Positions 5,222-5,388 of a stretch of 5,388 nt of DNA are shown here, piece after piece; the stretch's first letter is position 1; every line of letters starts with the position of its first letter. This DNA comes from Phycisphaeraceae bacterium. GTDB taxonomy: Bacteria; Planctomycetota; Phycisphaerae; Phycisphaerales; Phycisphaeraceae. The DNA is taken from positions 1-5,388 of the forward strand of contig JAESSU010000207.1 in assembly GCA_016763955.1 (NCBI GenBank). The letters run 5' to 3'. The position numbers were made by a program, and so were the translations under genes. Below the pieces are notes generated by a model, which worked only from the letters and a program-made list of their open reading frames with translations, was not told the DNA's origin and ran no database searches.

Positions 5222-5388
5222 CAATGGATTCTAGAGGCCTTGGGAAAACTAAAATACTCTTTACCGCAGAGCGGCTGTGTTGAATGTCAAGTGTTTATTT
5301 TAAATACAAGGTCTTTTTTCCCCCCGGAAGGGCTTGAGTCTGAACTTGCGACAACAGCGTATTCGAATGCACCAGCAACTTCCGCGCA
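5222..5388. other. Unassigned right-edge sequence after moaA
   Basis: 167 bases without a gene I can assign. From about 5290 to the edge three frames stay open together. On the plus strand a frame opens at 5304 and has a possible TTG start at 5334. On the minus strand one frame enters from the edge and stops with TGA at 5289-5287 (tail ending KKDLVFKINT), and another enters and ends a little earlier (tail ending GGKKTLYLK). The minus reading with the KINT tail has the most protein-like composition, which would make a gene convergent with moaA, but about 30 codons cannot decide it. For transcript ends, CCGC-AGA-GCGG (5264-5274) is a small hairpin without a T-run, and AGGCCTTG (5235-5242) can pair with CAAGGTCT (5307-5314) just before a T-run, with a 64-base loop too large for a standard terminator. 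Confidence 0.35.

Noticed and set aside
5235..5319. Terminator after moaA from AGGCCTTG pairing with CAAGGTCT before a T-run
   Set aside because: The pairing is 8 bp with one wobble but encloses 64 bases, far beyond a normal intrinsic terminator loop. Noted in the edge feature only.

Overview
The window carries four complete protein genes. Three lie on the minus strand (a zinc-ribbon membrane protein, a rhomboid protease with a helical-repeat tail, and a pyrophosphate-type phosphofructokinase, in that transcription order), and moaA diverges from them on the plus strand. No rRNA, tRNA, CRISPR array, transposase or phage gene is visible. The organism looks bacterial with a near-balanced base composition. 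The 401-residue PPi-type phosphofructokinase and the rhomboid opening (IPLRTDRRLASLPWVN) followed by a repeat tail resemble proteins I associate with Planctomycetota, perhaps Phycisphaerae. That placement is recalled resemblance, not a search result.

Layout. Positions 1-15 are an edge with a nine-G run. Positions 16-1221 (minus) encode PPi-phosphofructokinase, the only gene here with a strong Shine-Dalgarno sequence. Positions 1222-1349 are a short gap with a weak promoter candidate and an imperfect hairpin. Positions 1350-2516 (minus) encode a rhomboid intramembrane serine protease with all catalytic residues. An 88-base AT-rich gap follows. Positions 2605-3843 (minus) encode a protein with an N-terminal zinc ribbon, a Pro-rich linker, one membrane helix and a beta-rich exported part. 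Positions 3844-4141 are a 298-base divergent intergenic region. It ends in a good sigma70-type promoter (CTTACA, 17 bases, TATAAT) placed so close to the moaA ATG that the transcript should be leaderless or nearly so. A 21-bp inverted repeat covers the -10 box and the start codon. Positions 4142-5221 (plus) encode MoaA. The remaining 167 bases hold no gene that I can assign.

Functional links. PPi-phosphofructokinase belongs to central carbon metabolism and MoaA to molybdenum cofactor synthesis, with no evident connection. The zinc-ribbon protein and the rhomboid are co-directional and 88 bases apart. Both are membrane proteins, and one could be a substrate or partner of the other, but this is speculation. 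I see no clearly new multi-gene system. The points most worth a second look are the moaA promoter/operator arrangement, the extra segment in MoaA, and the zinc-ribbon/rhomboid pair.
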